In this document: positions 9,411-17,560 of the stretch, one piece after another
Numbering within the stretch: the first letter of the stretch is position 1
Layout: each line of letters opens with the position of its first letter
Assembly: GCA_945889005.1 (NCBI GenBank)
Contig: CAMDBI010000013.1
Span: 26,635-90,634 of the forward strand
Reading direction: 5' to 3'
Length of the DNA: 64,000 nucleotides
From: Bacteroides fragilis
Lineage (GTDB): Bacteria; Bacteroidota; Bacteroidia; Bacteroidales; DTGW01
Program-made: the position numbers and the translations under genes
Notes under the pieces: model-generated
The model's input: only the letters and a program-made list of their open reading frames with translations
Databases searched by the model: none
Told to the model about the DNA's origin: nothing

Positions 9411-10367
9411 TTAGCTTTCGTATCCAAACTGCTTCAACATGCTCTCGTTGTCGCGCCAATCTTTTTTGACTTTTACAAGTATTTCCATAAACACCTTTTT
9501 GCCTATGAATTTCTCAATATCGTGTCGGGCTGCTGTTGCTATTCGTTTAAGTGCTGAACCATTGGGCCCTATGATAATACCTTTTTGCGATTCGCGTTCG
9601 ACATAGATCAATACCGACATACGATCCAATTCAGGCCCTTCCTGATAAGTGTCTACAACAATCTCGACAGCGTATGGAATTTCTTTTTTATAATGGATAA
9701 GTATTTTTTCCCGAATCATTTCGGTTACGAAAAAACGCACGTTTCTGTCCGAAAGCTCGTCTTTTGGGAAAAATGGAGGATTTTCGGGCAAAACTTCAAT
9801 GATAGCCCTTTTAAGATTGTCGAGGTTAAATTTTTCTAATGCCGAAAGACCAATGGTGCGGGCATTTGGAAATACTCCAAGCCAATGTGCCGACGCATCG
9901 TTTATTTGATCAATGTCCGATTTGTCGACTTTGTTAATTGCCAGTATTACCGGAGCTCCCGATTTATTAATATTATCTACAATCTTGTCGGGTAGCGGAT
10001 TTCGGTCGGCAGGCTCTGTTACCAACAGAAACACATCGGCATCTTCGAGTGCGCCTTCAACAAAATTCATCATCGATTCTTGGAGCTTATATGCAGGTTT
10101 TATAATACCTGGTGTATCGGAAAATACAATTTGGTAATCTTCGTCGCTCAATATGCCTAAAATCCTGTGACGTGTTGTTTGTGCTTTATGAGTGGTTGCC
10201 GACAATTTTTCGCCCACCAAGGCATTCATAAGTGTCGATTTCCCTACATTGGGTCGACCCAATATATTTACAAAACCCGCTTTGTGGACTTTTCCTGAAT
10301 CTGGAATCTGTTGACCGTTTTCCGAATTTATATTTTCATTTGTCATTGGTAATTTGTCATTAGTCAT
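9411..10367 (-). CDS. era: GTPase Era
   Basis: Era couples cell cycle to 30S assembly by binding 16S rRNA near its 3' end. The G1 motif GRPNVGKST, switch region TTRHRI, DTPG and NKVD are all present, and a C-terminal KH domain includes GxxG as IGPNGS. The open frame extends to 10424, but the first 19 residues overlap rluB. The ATG at 10367 overlaps the rluB stop (TAATG) and the ATG at 10346 is the other candidate. Both sit inside the heptad repeat at 10339-10380, so the first residues (TNDK, TNE) are repeat-derived and the native start may have been displaced. Confidence 0.95.
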   Translation of the reverse strand: MTNDKLPMTNENINSENGQQIPDSGKVHKAGFVNILGRPNVGKSTLMNALVGEKLSATTHKAQTTRHRILGILSDEDYQIVFSDTPGIIKPAYKLQESMMNFVEGALEDADVFLLVTEPADRNPLPDKIVDNINKSGAPVILAINKVDKSDIDQINDASAHWLGVFPNARTIGLSALEKFNLDNLKRAIIEVLPENPPFFPKDELSDRNVRFFVTEMIREKILIHYKKEIPYAVEIVVDTYQEGPELDRMSVLIYVERESQKGIIIGPNGSALKRIATAARHDIEKFIGKKVFMEILVKVKKDWRDNESMLKQFGYES

Positions 10368-10380
10368 TATTCGTAATTCC
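10339..10380. repeat. Heptad repeat TTWGTCA within the rluB-era junction
   Basis: Six in-phase 7-mers run from 10339 to 10380: TTTGTCA, TTGGTAA, TTTGTCA, TTAGTCA, TTATTCG, TAATTCC. They match the unit at 6895-6922 almost base for base. The array contains the rluB stop codon and both candidate era start codons, so it is translated in two different frames. Confidence 0.85.
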
Positions 10381-11368
10381 CCATTTTCAAAACCCCAATC
10401 TCCTGATCGGTAAGTATGCGCCAATGTCCACGTTGAAGACCTTTTTTGGTTAGTCCGGCAAAATATACTCGGTCGAGTTTTTCGACTTTATACCCGAGGT
10501 GTTCGAATATACGACGCACTATGTGGTTTCGGCCCGAATGAATTTCGATACCTACCTGATTTTTTTCAACAGGGTCGACATAATGCACCTCATCGGCCTT
10601 AATAAAACCATCTTCCAAGTCAAAACCTTCCGAAATTTTAATCAAATCTTCGTGTTTCACATTTTTGTCGAGAAAAACATGGTAAATTTTCTTTTTATTG
10701 AACGATGGATGTGTGAGTTTACGTGTAAGATCGCCATCGTTGGTAAGCAACAGCACGCCGGTAGTGTTTCGGTCGAGGCGACCAACAGGGTAAATCCTTT
10801 CGCGACAAGCATCTTTTACCAAGTCTAACACCGTTTGTTTGGCAAATGGGTCTTTAGCAGTAGTTACATAGTCTTTAGGCTTATTGAGCAGGACGTACAC
10901 CATCTTTTCCTTCTTCAATCGTTCGCCATTGATGCGCACATCGTCGCCGGGCATAACTTTTGAGCCCAGTTCAGCAACAACCTCGCCATTTATTTGAATA
11001 AGTCCGGCAACAATCATTTCGTCGGCTTCGCGACGGCTAGAGGCGCCAGTCGATGCTATATATTTGTTCAGACGTATGCTTCCATCGTTTGTTCTTGAAC
11101 GCGAAATCTTTCTTGGTTCCGATTTTTCAAAAGAACTTTTAGGCCCCGTGTTGCCTGGAATGGTTCTTTTAAAAGTTTTTTTAACTACACCAGAATCATC
11201 GGTTCTATGAGTAGAATCGGTCTTCTTATATGTTTTCTTTTTGAAAGTTGGTTCCTCTTTTTTGCCACGAAACGTTTTCTCATTCTTGTCGGGTCTGCCC
11301 CTGAAAGTCTTCTTATCAGAAGGTTTTCGGTCTCTGTCATTTTTTTTTTGCGAATTTCTTCGTTCCAT
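10367..11368 (-). CDS. rluB: 23S rRNA pseudouridine synthase RluB-type, with basic N-tail
   Basis: Residues about 100-145 form an S4 RNA-binding domain (IRLNKYIASTGASSRREADEMI). The RsuA/RluB catalytic domain follows, with GRLDRNTTGVLLLTNDG holding the catalytic Asp. Members modify U2605 of 23S rRNA or neighbouring sites. The first ~95 residues are a low-complexity Lys/Arg/Ser/Thr-rich tail, common in Bacteroidota versions. The frame opens at a TTG at 11395, but a promoter -7 box at 11393-11400 lies over that codon, so the ATG at 11368 is the start. Its stop overlaps era. The gene is divergent from glmM. Confidence 0.92.
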   Translation of the reverse strand: MERRNSQKKNDRDRKPSDKKTFRGRPDKNEKTFRGKKEEPTFKKKTYKKTDSTHRTDDSGVVKKTFKRTIPGNTGPKSSFEKSEPRKISRSRTNDGSIRLNKYIASTGASSRREADEMIVAGLIQINGEVVAELGSKVMPGDDVRINGERLKKEKMVYVLLNKPKDYVTTAKDPFAKQTVLDLVKDACRERIYPVGRLDRNTTGVLLLTNDGDLTRKLTHPSFNKKKIYHVFLDKNVKHEDLIKISEGFDLEDGFIKADEVHYVDPVEKNQVGIEIHSGRNHIVRRIFEHLGYKVEKLDRVYFAGLTKKGLQRGHWRILTDQEIGVLKMGNYE

Positions 11369-11392
11369 GTTATCTGTTTTGAAAATTTGCTG

Positions 11393-11400
11393 CAAAAATA
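11393..11400 (-). promoter_or_regulatory. Bacteroidota -7 box upstream of rluB
   Basis: On the minus strand this reads TATTTTTG, an exact match to TAnnTTTG. It would start transcription about 20 nt before the ATG at 11368. No good TTG is seen at -33. It decides the rluB start by excluding the TTG codon at 11395. Confidence 0.55.
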
Positions 11401-11426
11401 CATTATTTTAGCGGAAAATTTTGGAT

Positions 11427-12815
11427 ATGACCTTAATCAAATCAATTTCAGGAATACGAGGAACAATAGGAGGCAAACACGGCGATGGTTTGAGCCCTGT
11501 CGATGTTGTAAAATTTACTGCTGCTTATGGCACTTGGTTAAAAAAACAGCATCCTGGCAAGAAATGTAAAGTAGTACTTGGTCGTGATGCGCGTATATCG
11601 GGGCCTATGGTTAGCCAGTTAGTTTCAGGCACTTTAATGGGGCTTGGTTTCGATATTATAGATTCTGGATTGGCTACCACACCTACTGTTGAGATGGCGG
11701 TTACAGCCTCGGGCGCCGATGGTGGTATTATTCTTACTGCCAGTCACAACCCAAAACAATGGAACGCTTTGAAGCTTCTCAACAACAAAGGCGAGTTTAT
11801 TAACGATGCGGAGGGAAAGAAAATATTGCAATATGCCGAAAAAGATGAATTCGTGTTTGCCGAAGTAGACGATTTAGGAAATATCGAATATAAAGATTTT
11901 GACGAGTATCATATTGAGCAAATACTTAAACTTTCGTTGGTCGATGTAGCAGCCATCAAAAAGGCAGACTTTAAAATTGCTATAGACTGTGTAAACTCGG
12001 TAGGAGGAAAAATATTGCCTGCATTACTTAAAAAACTAGGTGTTTCAGAAGTTATTGAGCTGTATTGTACACCAAACGGACAATTCCCACATAATCCAGA
12101 ACCTCTTCCTGAGCATTTAACTGAAATTTCGAAGGTGGTAGTCGAAAACCAGGCCAGTTTAGGATTTGTGGTCGATCCCGATGTCGATCGCCTTGCTATT
12201 GTTAACGAAGATGGAAGCATGTTTGGCGAAGAGTATACATTGGTTGCTGTTGCAGATTATATACTTTCGAGAACACCCGGCAATACAGTTTCTAATCTAT
12301 CGTCGACACGTGCACTTCGCGATGTAACCGAGTCGCATAAAGGGAAATATACAGCTGCTGCTGTTGGAGAAGTCAATGTTGTTACAGCCATGAAAAATAC
12401 CACAGCCGTGATTGGTGGTGAGGGCAATGGTGGTATCATTTACCCTGAGCTTCATTATGGTCGCGATGCTTTGGTGGGTATTGCTTTATTTCTTACCCAA
12501 TTGGCTCGTAGCGGCAAAAAATGTTCCGAATTGCGCGCTACTTATCCGGCTTATTCGATTTCGAAAAATAAAATTGAACTACTGCCCGGAATCGATGTCG
12601 ACAACATATTGTTGACCATCAAAGATGTTTTCAAAACAGAAAAAATTAACGATATCGATGGCGTAAAGATCGATTTCGAACAATCGCGCGAATGGGTACA
12701 CTTGCGTAAGTCTAACACCGAACCTATAATTCGAATTTATGCCGAAAGCCAAACAGCCGAAAAAGCCAATGCTTTGGCAGGTAAGATGATTGAAGAGATA
12801 AAGAAATTGTTATAA
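11427..12815 (+). CDS. glmM: Phosphoglucosamine mutase
   Basis: A 462-residue alpha-phosphohexomutase of the GlmM/phosphomannomutase type. The N-terminal SISGIRGTIGG, the phosphoserine loop TASHNP with Ser106, the metal loop DPDVDRL near residue 245, the sugar loop GEGNGGI near 330 and the phosphate-binding RKSNTEPIIR near the end are all intact. It makes glucosamine-1-phosphate for peptidoglycan and LPS. The start is the ATG at 11427; the TTG two codons before is unlikely. Only 58 bp separate it from the divergent rluB start, so their promoters must overlap. Phosphomannomutase activity is possible too. Confidence 0.9.
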   Translation: MTLIKSISGIRGTIGGKHGDGLSPVDVVKFTAAYGTWLKKQHPGKKCKVVLGRDARISGPMVSQLVSGTLMGLGFDIIDSGLATTPTVEMAVTASGADGGIILTASHNPKQWNALKLLNNKGEFINDAEGKKILQYAEKDEFVFAEVDDLGNIEYKDFDEYHIEQILKLSLVDVAAIKKADFKIAIDCVNSVGGKILPALLKKLGVSEVIELYCTPNGQFPHNPEPLPEHLTEISKVVVENQASLGFVVDPDVDRLAIVNEDGSMFGEEYTLVAVADYILSRTPGNTVSNLSSTRALRDVTESHKGKYTAAAVGEVNVVTAMKNTTAVIGGEGNGGIIYPELHYGRDALVGIALFLTQLARSGKKCSELRATYPAYSISKNKIELLPGIDVDNILLTIKDVFKTEKINDIDGVKIDFEQSREWVHLRKSNTEPIIRIYAESQTAEKANALAGKMIEEIKKLL

Positions 12816-12822
12816 ACGTCGT

Positions 12823-12910
12823 CCGTGGACAGTGAACCGTGTTTCGTGAACCGTAGATCATAATAGAGGTCTGTTGTTTACGGTCCACGGTCCACGGTTC
12901 ACGGTTCACA
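12823..12910. repeat. Heptad repeat GTYCACG, inverted, between glmM and meaB
   Basis: Four in-phase 7-mers stand at 12883-12910: GTCCACG, GTCCACG, GTTCACG, GTTCACA. Complementary units face them at 12824-12830 (CGTGGAC) and 12845-12851 (CGTGAAC), giving a long imperfect hairpin. GC content is far higher than in surrounding DNA. It fills nearly the whole gap between glmM and meaB. Confidence 0.85.
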
Positions 12911-12928
12911 GCACACGATCCACGAATT

Positions 12929-14029
12929 ATGAAAAAGCGCCCCGAACACGTTACTCCCGATCTCGACAGCGCGTTGACTATCAACGAAGGTGTCGTACAG
13001 CCACCTACAGTCAACGTGCATTCTGTTGCGCATTTTCGTAACAAGATTAAGCGAAACAAGCCAGCAAGTGAATATATTGCCGGTATTCTCGATGGCAATC
13101 GCACTTTATTGAGTCAGGCTATTACATTGGTCGAGAGTTCACGTGCCGACCATCAGGCAATAGCCCGCGAAATAGTCGAGAAATGTATGCCGCATTCCGG
13201 AAAGTCTTTTCGAATTGGCATTACAGGCGTTCCTGGGGTTGGGAAAAGCTCGTTTATCGAATCTTTTGGAATGCATTTAACCTCGATTGGTCGTAAAGTA
13301 TGCGTATTGGCGATTGACCCCAGTAGCGAAAAGTCTAAAGGCAGTATTTTGGGCGATAAAACCCGTATGGAGCAGTTGTCGGTCAATCCCGATGCGTTTA
13401 TTCGCCCATCGCCATCGGCAGGATCGTTGGGAGGGGTTGCACGTAAAACCCGCGAAACCATTATACTTTGCGAGGCTGCTGGTTTCGATACTGTTTTTGT
13501 CGAAACAGTAGGAGTGGGGCAGTCCGAAACCGTTGTACATTCGATGACCGATTTTTTTCTTTTGCTCATGCTTGCCGGTGCTGGCGACGAATTGCAAGGC
13601 ATAAAGCGTGGCATTATGGAAATGGCCGATACAATGGTGATTACCAAAGCCGATGGAACGAATGTCGACAAGGCAAACCAAGCAAGGGTTCAATATCAGA
13701 ATGCTTTGCATCTTTTTCCAAAAACAGAATCGGGCTGGGTTCCCAAGGTGCTAACTTGTTCGGCACACAACAATATTGGAATCCCTGCTATATGGGACAC
13801 CATGGCCGATTATCTCAACGAAACCAAAGCAATCAACTATCTCGATACGCGCCGGGCACAACAAGCAAAATACTGGATGTACGAATCGATCAATGAAAGT
13901 TTGTTAAACGATTTCTATCATCAAGACCAAATAAGTCAAGCCATACCTGCAATCGAAAAACAACTACACAATCGTACTTTGTCGAGCTATGAAGCATCCA
14001 GACAATTGCTGGAGCTTTATAGGAAGTAA
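12929..14029 (+). CDS. meaB: Methylmalonyl-CoA mutase-associated G3E-type GTPase MeaB (ArgK)
   Basis: Product of 366 residues. The P-loop GITGVPGVGKSS spans residues 97-108 and is followed by AIDPSS, a switch region with GDKTRM and FVETVGVGQSE, and NxxD-like TKADGTN. This is the MeaB/ArgK family, which loads and protects adenosylcobalamin on methylmalonyl-CoA mutase, implying a propionate/succinate interconversion pathway elsewhere in the genome. No mutase gene is adjacent here. The ATG at 12929 follows the GTYCACG repeat directly, leaving about 18 bp for a leader. Confidence 0.93.
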   Translation: MKKRPEHVTPDLDSALTINEGVVQPPTVNVHSVAHFRNKIKRNKPASEYIAGILDGNRTLLSQAITLVESSRADHQAIAREIVEKCMPHSGKSFRIGITGVPGVGKSSFIESFGMHLTSIGRKVCVLAIDPSSEKSKGSILGDKTRMEQLSVNPDAFIRPSPSAGSLGGVARKTRETIILCEAAGFDTVFVETVGVGQSETVVHSMTDFFLLLMLAGAGDELQGIKRGIMEMADTMVITKADGTNVDKANQARVQYQNALHLFPKTESGWVPKVLTCSAHNNIGIPAIWDTMADYLNETKAINYLDTRRAQQAKYWMYESINESLLNDFYHQDQISQAIPAIEKQLHNRTLSSYEASRQLLELYRK

Positions 14030-14067
14030 TTTATAGTTGGTTGATTGTAAGCATAATAAAGCGACAG

Positions 14068-14161
14068 TGCAACGAATAATTTTTCTTACAACGCAAAAAA
14101 TGCAACGATTAATTTTAAAATGCGGTGAATAAAACCTATATTTGTTGTAAAATATGCAACG
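14068..14161 (+). promoter_or_regulatory. Promoter and TGCAACGA direct repeats before the Fic gene
   Basis: TGCAACGA occurs at 14068, 14101 and 14155; the first two continue with nearly the same AT-rich 9 bases. Between the second and third lies TATATTTG (14137-14144), an exact TAnnTTTG -7 box. The third copy forms a near-palindrome with GTTGTA just after the -7 box and overlaps the start codon. This layout suggests an operator, possibly used by the Fic protein's own winged-helix domain. Confidence 0.5.
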
Positions 14162-15266
14162 AATGTCGATTTTTATATATCAAAATGACAATTGGCCAAT
14201 TTTCACATGGAAAAACGATGAAATAGTTAATTTGTTGAGTGAAGCGAGAAATTTGCAAGGAAGGCTCATTGGAAAAATGGAATCTTTAGGATTCGACCTT
14301 AGGAATGAAGCCTTACTTGATACTTTAACACTCGATGTATTAAAATCGTCTGAAATAGAAGGAGAATATTTAAATCCTGACCAGGTTCGTTCTTCAATTG
14401 CTCGTAGATTGGGAATGGAAATTGCTGGCTCAGTGGAGTCGGACAGAAATGTTGATGGCGTAGTCGAAATGATGTTGGATGCAACTCAAAATTGCTTTAA
14501 ACCACTAACAGCCGAAAGACTATTCGATTGGCATGCTGCATTATTCCCAACAGGAAGAAGCGGAATGTACAAAATTACAGTTGGTGACTGGCGAAAAGAT
14601 ACAACTGGACCAATGCAAGTTGTATCAGGTGCTTTAGGAAAGGAGAAGGTACATTTTCAAGCTCCAGATTCAATTTTAGTTGAAAAAGAGATGAATCAAT
14701 TTTTAGATTGGTTTAATAATAATTTAAAAATTGAATTAGTAATAAAAGCAGCAATTGCCCACTTGTGGTTCGTTACCATTCATCCATTTGAAGATGGAAA
14801 TGGCAGAATAACCAGAGCGCTGACAGATATGTTATTGGCACAATCGGACAAAAGTAATCAGCGTTTTTATAGTATGTCTGCACAAATCAGAATTGAAAGA
14901 AAGCAATATTATGAGATGCTTGAAAAGACACAAAAAGGGAACCTTGATATAACAGAATGGATTAAGTGGTTTTTGAACTGTCTGATTAATTCTTTAAAAT
15001 CAACTGATTCTACATTACTTAAAGTTTTATTTAAAGCAGACTTTTGGACTAAACATTCTAAAATATTGATAAATGAAAGACAAAATAAACTGATAAATAA
15101 ATTATTAGATGGTTTTGATGGAAAACTTACATCATCAAAGTGGGCAAAGATTGCAAAATGTTCAAAAGATACTGCAATAAGAGATATTAATGATTTGATA
15201 GACAAAAATATTCTACGAAAAGAAGCAGCAGGAGGAAGAAGTACAAATTATGAATTAAAGGAATGA
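14154..15266 (+). CDS. Fic-family protein with N-terminal inhibitory helix (class II) and wHTH tail
   Basis: A 370-residue Fic/DOC protein. The catalytic loop HPFEDGNGR at residues 210-218 is complete, so AMP-transferase (or other nucleotidyl-transferase) activity is expected. The inhibitory motif S-x-x-x-E-G is present at Ser65-Glu69-Gly70 in an N-terminal helix, which makes it an autoinhibited class II Fic. A C-terminal winged helix (about 320-368) ends with GRSTNYELKE and could bind DNA. The start may be the ATG at 14154 or at 14163; the promoter favours 14163. TCG codons are rare, unlike in adjacent meaB, suggesting later acquisition. Target protein unknown. Confidence 0.9.
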   Translation: MQRMSIFIYQNDNWPIFTWKNDEIVNLLSEARNLQGRLIGKMESLGFDLRNEALLDTLTLDVLKSSEIEGEYLNPDQVRSSIARRLGMEIAGSVESDRNVDGVVEMMLDATQNCFKPLTAERLFDWHAALFPTGRSGMYKITVGDWRKDTTGPMQVVSGALGKEKVHFQAPDSILVEKEMNQFLDWFNNNLKIELVIKAAIAHLWFVTIHPFEDGNGRITRALTDMLLAQSDKSNQRFYSMSAQIRIERKQYYEMLEKTQKGNLDITEWIKWFLNCLINSLKSTDSTLLKVLFKADFWTKHSKILINERQNKLINKLLDGFDGKLTSSKWAKIAKCSKDTAIRDINDLIDKNILRKEAAGGRSTNYELKE

Positions 15267-15415
15267 AAAAATGCAAGTAGGCAATAGCAGGTCATATCAA
15301 TAGTTAAATTAGCAAGTTATTCAACACCTCTTAACGTAGGTAGTTTCCAGAGAGTGTGATATGAATTTAGCGCCAAAGTTAGTCAATACTCATATCTTCG
15401 TACGCGGGCTGTTTG

Positions 15416-15432
15416 TATTGTATAATACAATA
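15416..15432. promoter_or_regulatory. Perfect 17-bp palindrome upstream of the AraC regulator
   Basis: TATTGTAT-A-ATACAATA is a perfect palindrome centred 29 bp before the ATG at 15453. It could be the operator of this or another regulator. The interval 15267-15452 contains no other recognisable element. Confidence 0.4.
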
Positions 15433-15452
15433 AATAAACAATATAAGCAAAT

Positions 15453-16394
15453 ATGATTGAGAAAAAAGAAGTACATACTGAATACATATCCCGAATCAAT
15501 AAAACATTTGATTACATTGAATCAAATATAGAAAAATCAATGACATTAGGGGAATTGGCAGAAGTGGCCAATTTTTCCAAATTTCATTTTAACAGATTGT
15601 TTCATTCTATTGTTGGTGAAACGCCTTTTCAGTTTATTCTAAGAGTTAGGATAGAAAGAGCGGCATCGTTAATTGCAACTAATAAAAAAGAGAGTATCTC
15701 TGAAATAGCCCACAAATGTGGATTTACTGACATTTCGATATTTTCAAGAAATTTCAAGAACTATTTTCAAGTATCTGCTACACAATATAGAACTAAAAAA
15801 TCGAATAATAGCAATTTAAGTCAACAAGATAGCAATAGTCGTCAAAGCATTGAGAAACCTACTCAGTATTTTTGTCCTGTATTAAAAACAATTAAATGGA
15901 GGACAAATATGAAATTAAACAAAAGTGTGGAAGTCAAAGAGCTTCCAAAAATGACAGTAGCCTACATTAGGCACATTGGCCCATACAAAGGCAATGGTAA
16001 ACTATTCGAGAGTATTTGGAATAGATTGTTTTCATGGGCGGGACCACGAGGGTTAATAGGTGGCAAAGACTTCAAATCATTAATTATTTACCACGACGAC
16101 CCGAATGTAACCATCGAAGACAAATTGAGAATGAGTGTTTGCATTACGGTACCTGCCGACACCAAAGTTGAGGGTGATGTAGGGAAAATGGAAATTGAGG
16201 CAGCCAAGTATGTGATAGCTCGTTTTGAACTTACTGCTCAGGATTTTCAACAAGCATGGGGCTGGGTGTATGGTCAATGGTTTCCTTCAAGCGGCTACCA
16301 ACCCGACGACAATCCTTGTTTTGAAATGTACCCCGAGGAACCTAAAGACGGAAAATTTATCGTTGACATTTGTGTTCCGGTAAAACCAATTTAA
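15453..16394 (+). CDS. AraC-family regulator with GyrI-like effector domain
   Basis: Residues about 10-110 form two helix-turn-helix motifs of the AraC/XylS type (MTLGELAEVANFSKFHFNRLF and ISEIAHKCGFTDISIFSRNFK). Residues about 155-313 form a GyrI-like small-molecule binding domain (VKELPKMTVAYIRHIGPY, and FVVDICVPV-like end), the arrangement seen in Rob and BmrR-type multidrug sensors. It is therefore a ligand-responsive transcription factor, probably of drug or stress genes. It lies in an accessory block between Fic and GNAT genes. Codon use resembles those genes more than the core. Confidence 0.92.
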   Translation: MIEKKEVHTEYISRINKTFDYIESNIEKSMTLGELAEVANFSKFHFNRLFHSIVGETPFQFILRVRIERAASLIATNKKESISEIAHKCGFTDISIFSRNFKNYFQVSATQYRTKKSNNSNLSQQDSNSRQSIEKPTQYFCPVLKTIKWRTNMKLNKSVEVKELPKMTVAYIRHIGPYKGNGKLFESIWNRLFSWAGPRGLIGGKDFKSLIIYHDDPNVTIEDKLRMSVCITVPADTKVEGDVGKMEIEAAKYVIARFELTAQDFQQAWGWVYGQWFPSSGYQPDDNPCFEMYPEEPKDGKFIVDICVPVKPI

Positions 16395-16427
16395 TAATTT
16401 AGGGCGATGTCTTAATCGTAAATAACG

Positions 16428-16496
16428 AACACAGAGCCACAGAAACACAGAGATTTTTTTGAAAATTATTGCTCTGTGTCTTAGTGTCTCTGTGTT
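16428..16496. repeat. Octad repeat ACACAGAG hairpin
   Basis: Left arm 16428-16452 is built of three 8-bp units (roughly ACACAGAG, CCACAGAA, ACACAGAG). The right arm 16472-16496 is its imperfect inverse complement, with a 19-nt AT-rich loop. It lies between the AraC and GNAT genes. Confidence 0.8.
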
Positions 16497-16535
16497 TTGA
16501 ATTATTTTTAAACTTCTGATTTAATCAAAAAGTAA

Positions 16536-17183
16536 ATGGAAAAAATTATAACACTAAATAAATCAAATATCGACAAAGAGCATATCTGTTGCGCGTTTTC
16601 AGACAAAAAATGTAATGACAGTTATCAACTAAAGAAAGACTGGCTAAAAAGAGAATTTGACAATGGTTATGTTTTTCTCCGAATTGATGCCCGGGCAAAA
16701 GTTTTTATTGAGTATGGACCTGCCGAGACAGGATGGAGTCCTGTTGATGCTCCGAACTATTTATTAGTGAATTGCTTTTGGGTTTCTGGTCAATATAAGG
16801 AACAAGGATATGGAAAAGAATTGTTAAAACTTGCTATCGAAGATGCCATTTCTCAAGGAAAAGATGGGTTGGTAACTGTTGTAGGGACAAATAAATTTCA
16901 CTTTATGAGCGATACAAAATGGTTGTTAAAACAAGGTTTCGAAACATGCGAAAAACTGCCCTCCGGATTTTGTTTAATAGCGAAAAAGTTGAACCCCAAT
17001 GCAAAAAGCCCGATTTTTAAAGATTCTGTCAAAAGTGGAGAATGTGTAGATGAAAAAGGCATAGTTGTTTATTATTCAAATTGTTGTCCTTTTACTGAGT
17101 TTCTTCAAAAGTATTGGAATCAAAAATATAAAAGCATTAATTCAATTACTCAAAAAAAAGGACAAGTTCGAGGAACTATCTAA
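16536..17183 (+). CDS. GNAT acetyltransferase with truncated YoaP domain
   Basis: The first ~150 residues are a GNAT N-acetyltransferase; the acetyl-CoA loop is QYKEQGYGKELL. After residue 165 the chain enters a YoaP-like domain (GIVVYYSNCCPFTEF, the thioredoxin-like start of that domain), but it ends about 30 residues later in TQKKGQVRGTI. Relatives that I know continue for another 50-60 residues, so the C-terminal domain appears cut off, with the following DNA coding for an unrelated DUF4332 remnant. The GNAT domain looks intact and may work; its substrate is unknown. Confidence 0.8.
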   Translation: MEKIITLNKSNIDKEHICCAFSDKKCNDSYQLKKDWLKREFDNGYVFLRIDARAKVFIEYGPAETGWSPVDAPNYLLVNCFWVSGQYKEQGYGKELLKLAIEDAISQGKDGLVTVVGTNKFHFMSDTKWLLKQGFETCEKLPSGFCLIAKKLNPNAKSPIFKDSVKSGECVDEKGIVVYYSNCCPFTEFLQKYWNQKYKSINSITQKKGQVRGTI

Positions 17184-17560
17184 GGTTGAATGTTTATCTG
17201 TTGATTATCTGACCATTTTGCTTCGGGAATTAAATAGTACACTTCCAAAATCTAATAAAATTGCTGAATTTAAAGGTATTGCAATAGACACAGCAGTAAA
17301 GTTAGAGAAAATTGGAATAAACAATACCGAGAAACTGTACAATAAAGTCATTTCAAGTTGGCATCCATGGTACCCAGGAAAAACATTTAAATGACGCCCA
17401 GTGTATAATATTGATATACTATACGTTAAGAAGAGCGTCATTGTAAATCGGAAAGACAGAAACTTTCCGATTCAACCGGAATAAGCTATACCGACATTTT
17501 GGAACTAACCAAATTGACAGACCTGTCAAGAATCAAGTGGGTTGGCGCAACATTTATTTC
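17155..17560 (+). pseudogene. Broken DUF4332-like (helix-hairpin-helix) gene
   Basis: One frame from about 17155 to 17394 reads LSVDYLTILLRELNS, FKGIAIDTAVKLEKIGI and NTEKLYNKVIS. A different frame from about 17445 reads RQKLSDSTGISYTDILEL and [14 protein letters not shown]. Together these match the order of DUF4332 proteins, which have helix-hairpin-helix-like repeats. Between the parts is ~90 bp of foreign sequence including TGACGC and GCGTCA as an inverted pair (17393-17440). The 5' end is fused to the GNAT gene and the 3' end is lost where it meets tpx. It is a decayed gene. Confidence 0.65.

Noticed and set aside
10368..10424. N-terminal extension of Era over the rluB end
   Set aside because: It overlaps rluB by 58 bp and has no conserved sequence; the TAATG overlap at 10367 is a normal coupled start.
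12724..13104. 126-residue minus-strand ORF between glmM and meaB
   Set aside because: It is antisense to both genes and to the GTYCACG repeat; its protein contains repeated NREPWTVD-like text made by the repeat.
17065..17394. 109-residue ORF as an intact gene
   Set aside because: Its first third is the GNAT gene in another frame, and only the middle resembles DUF4332, whose remainder lies downstream in a different frame.
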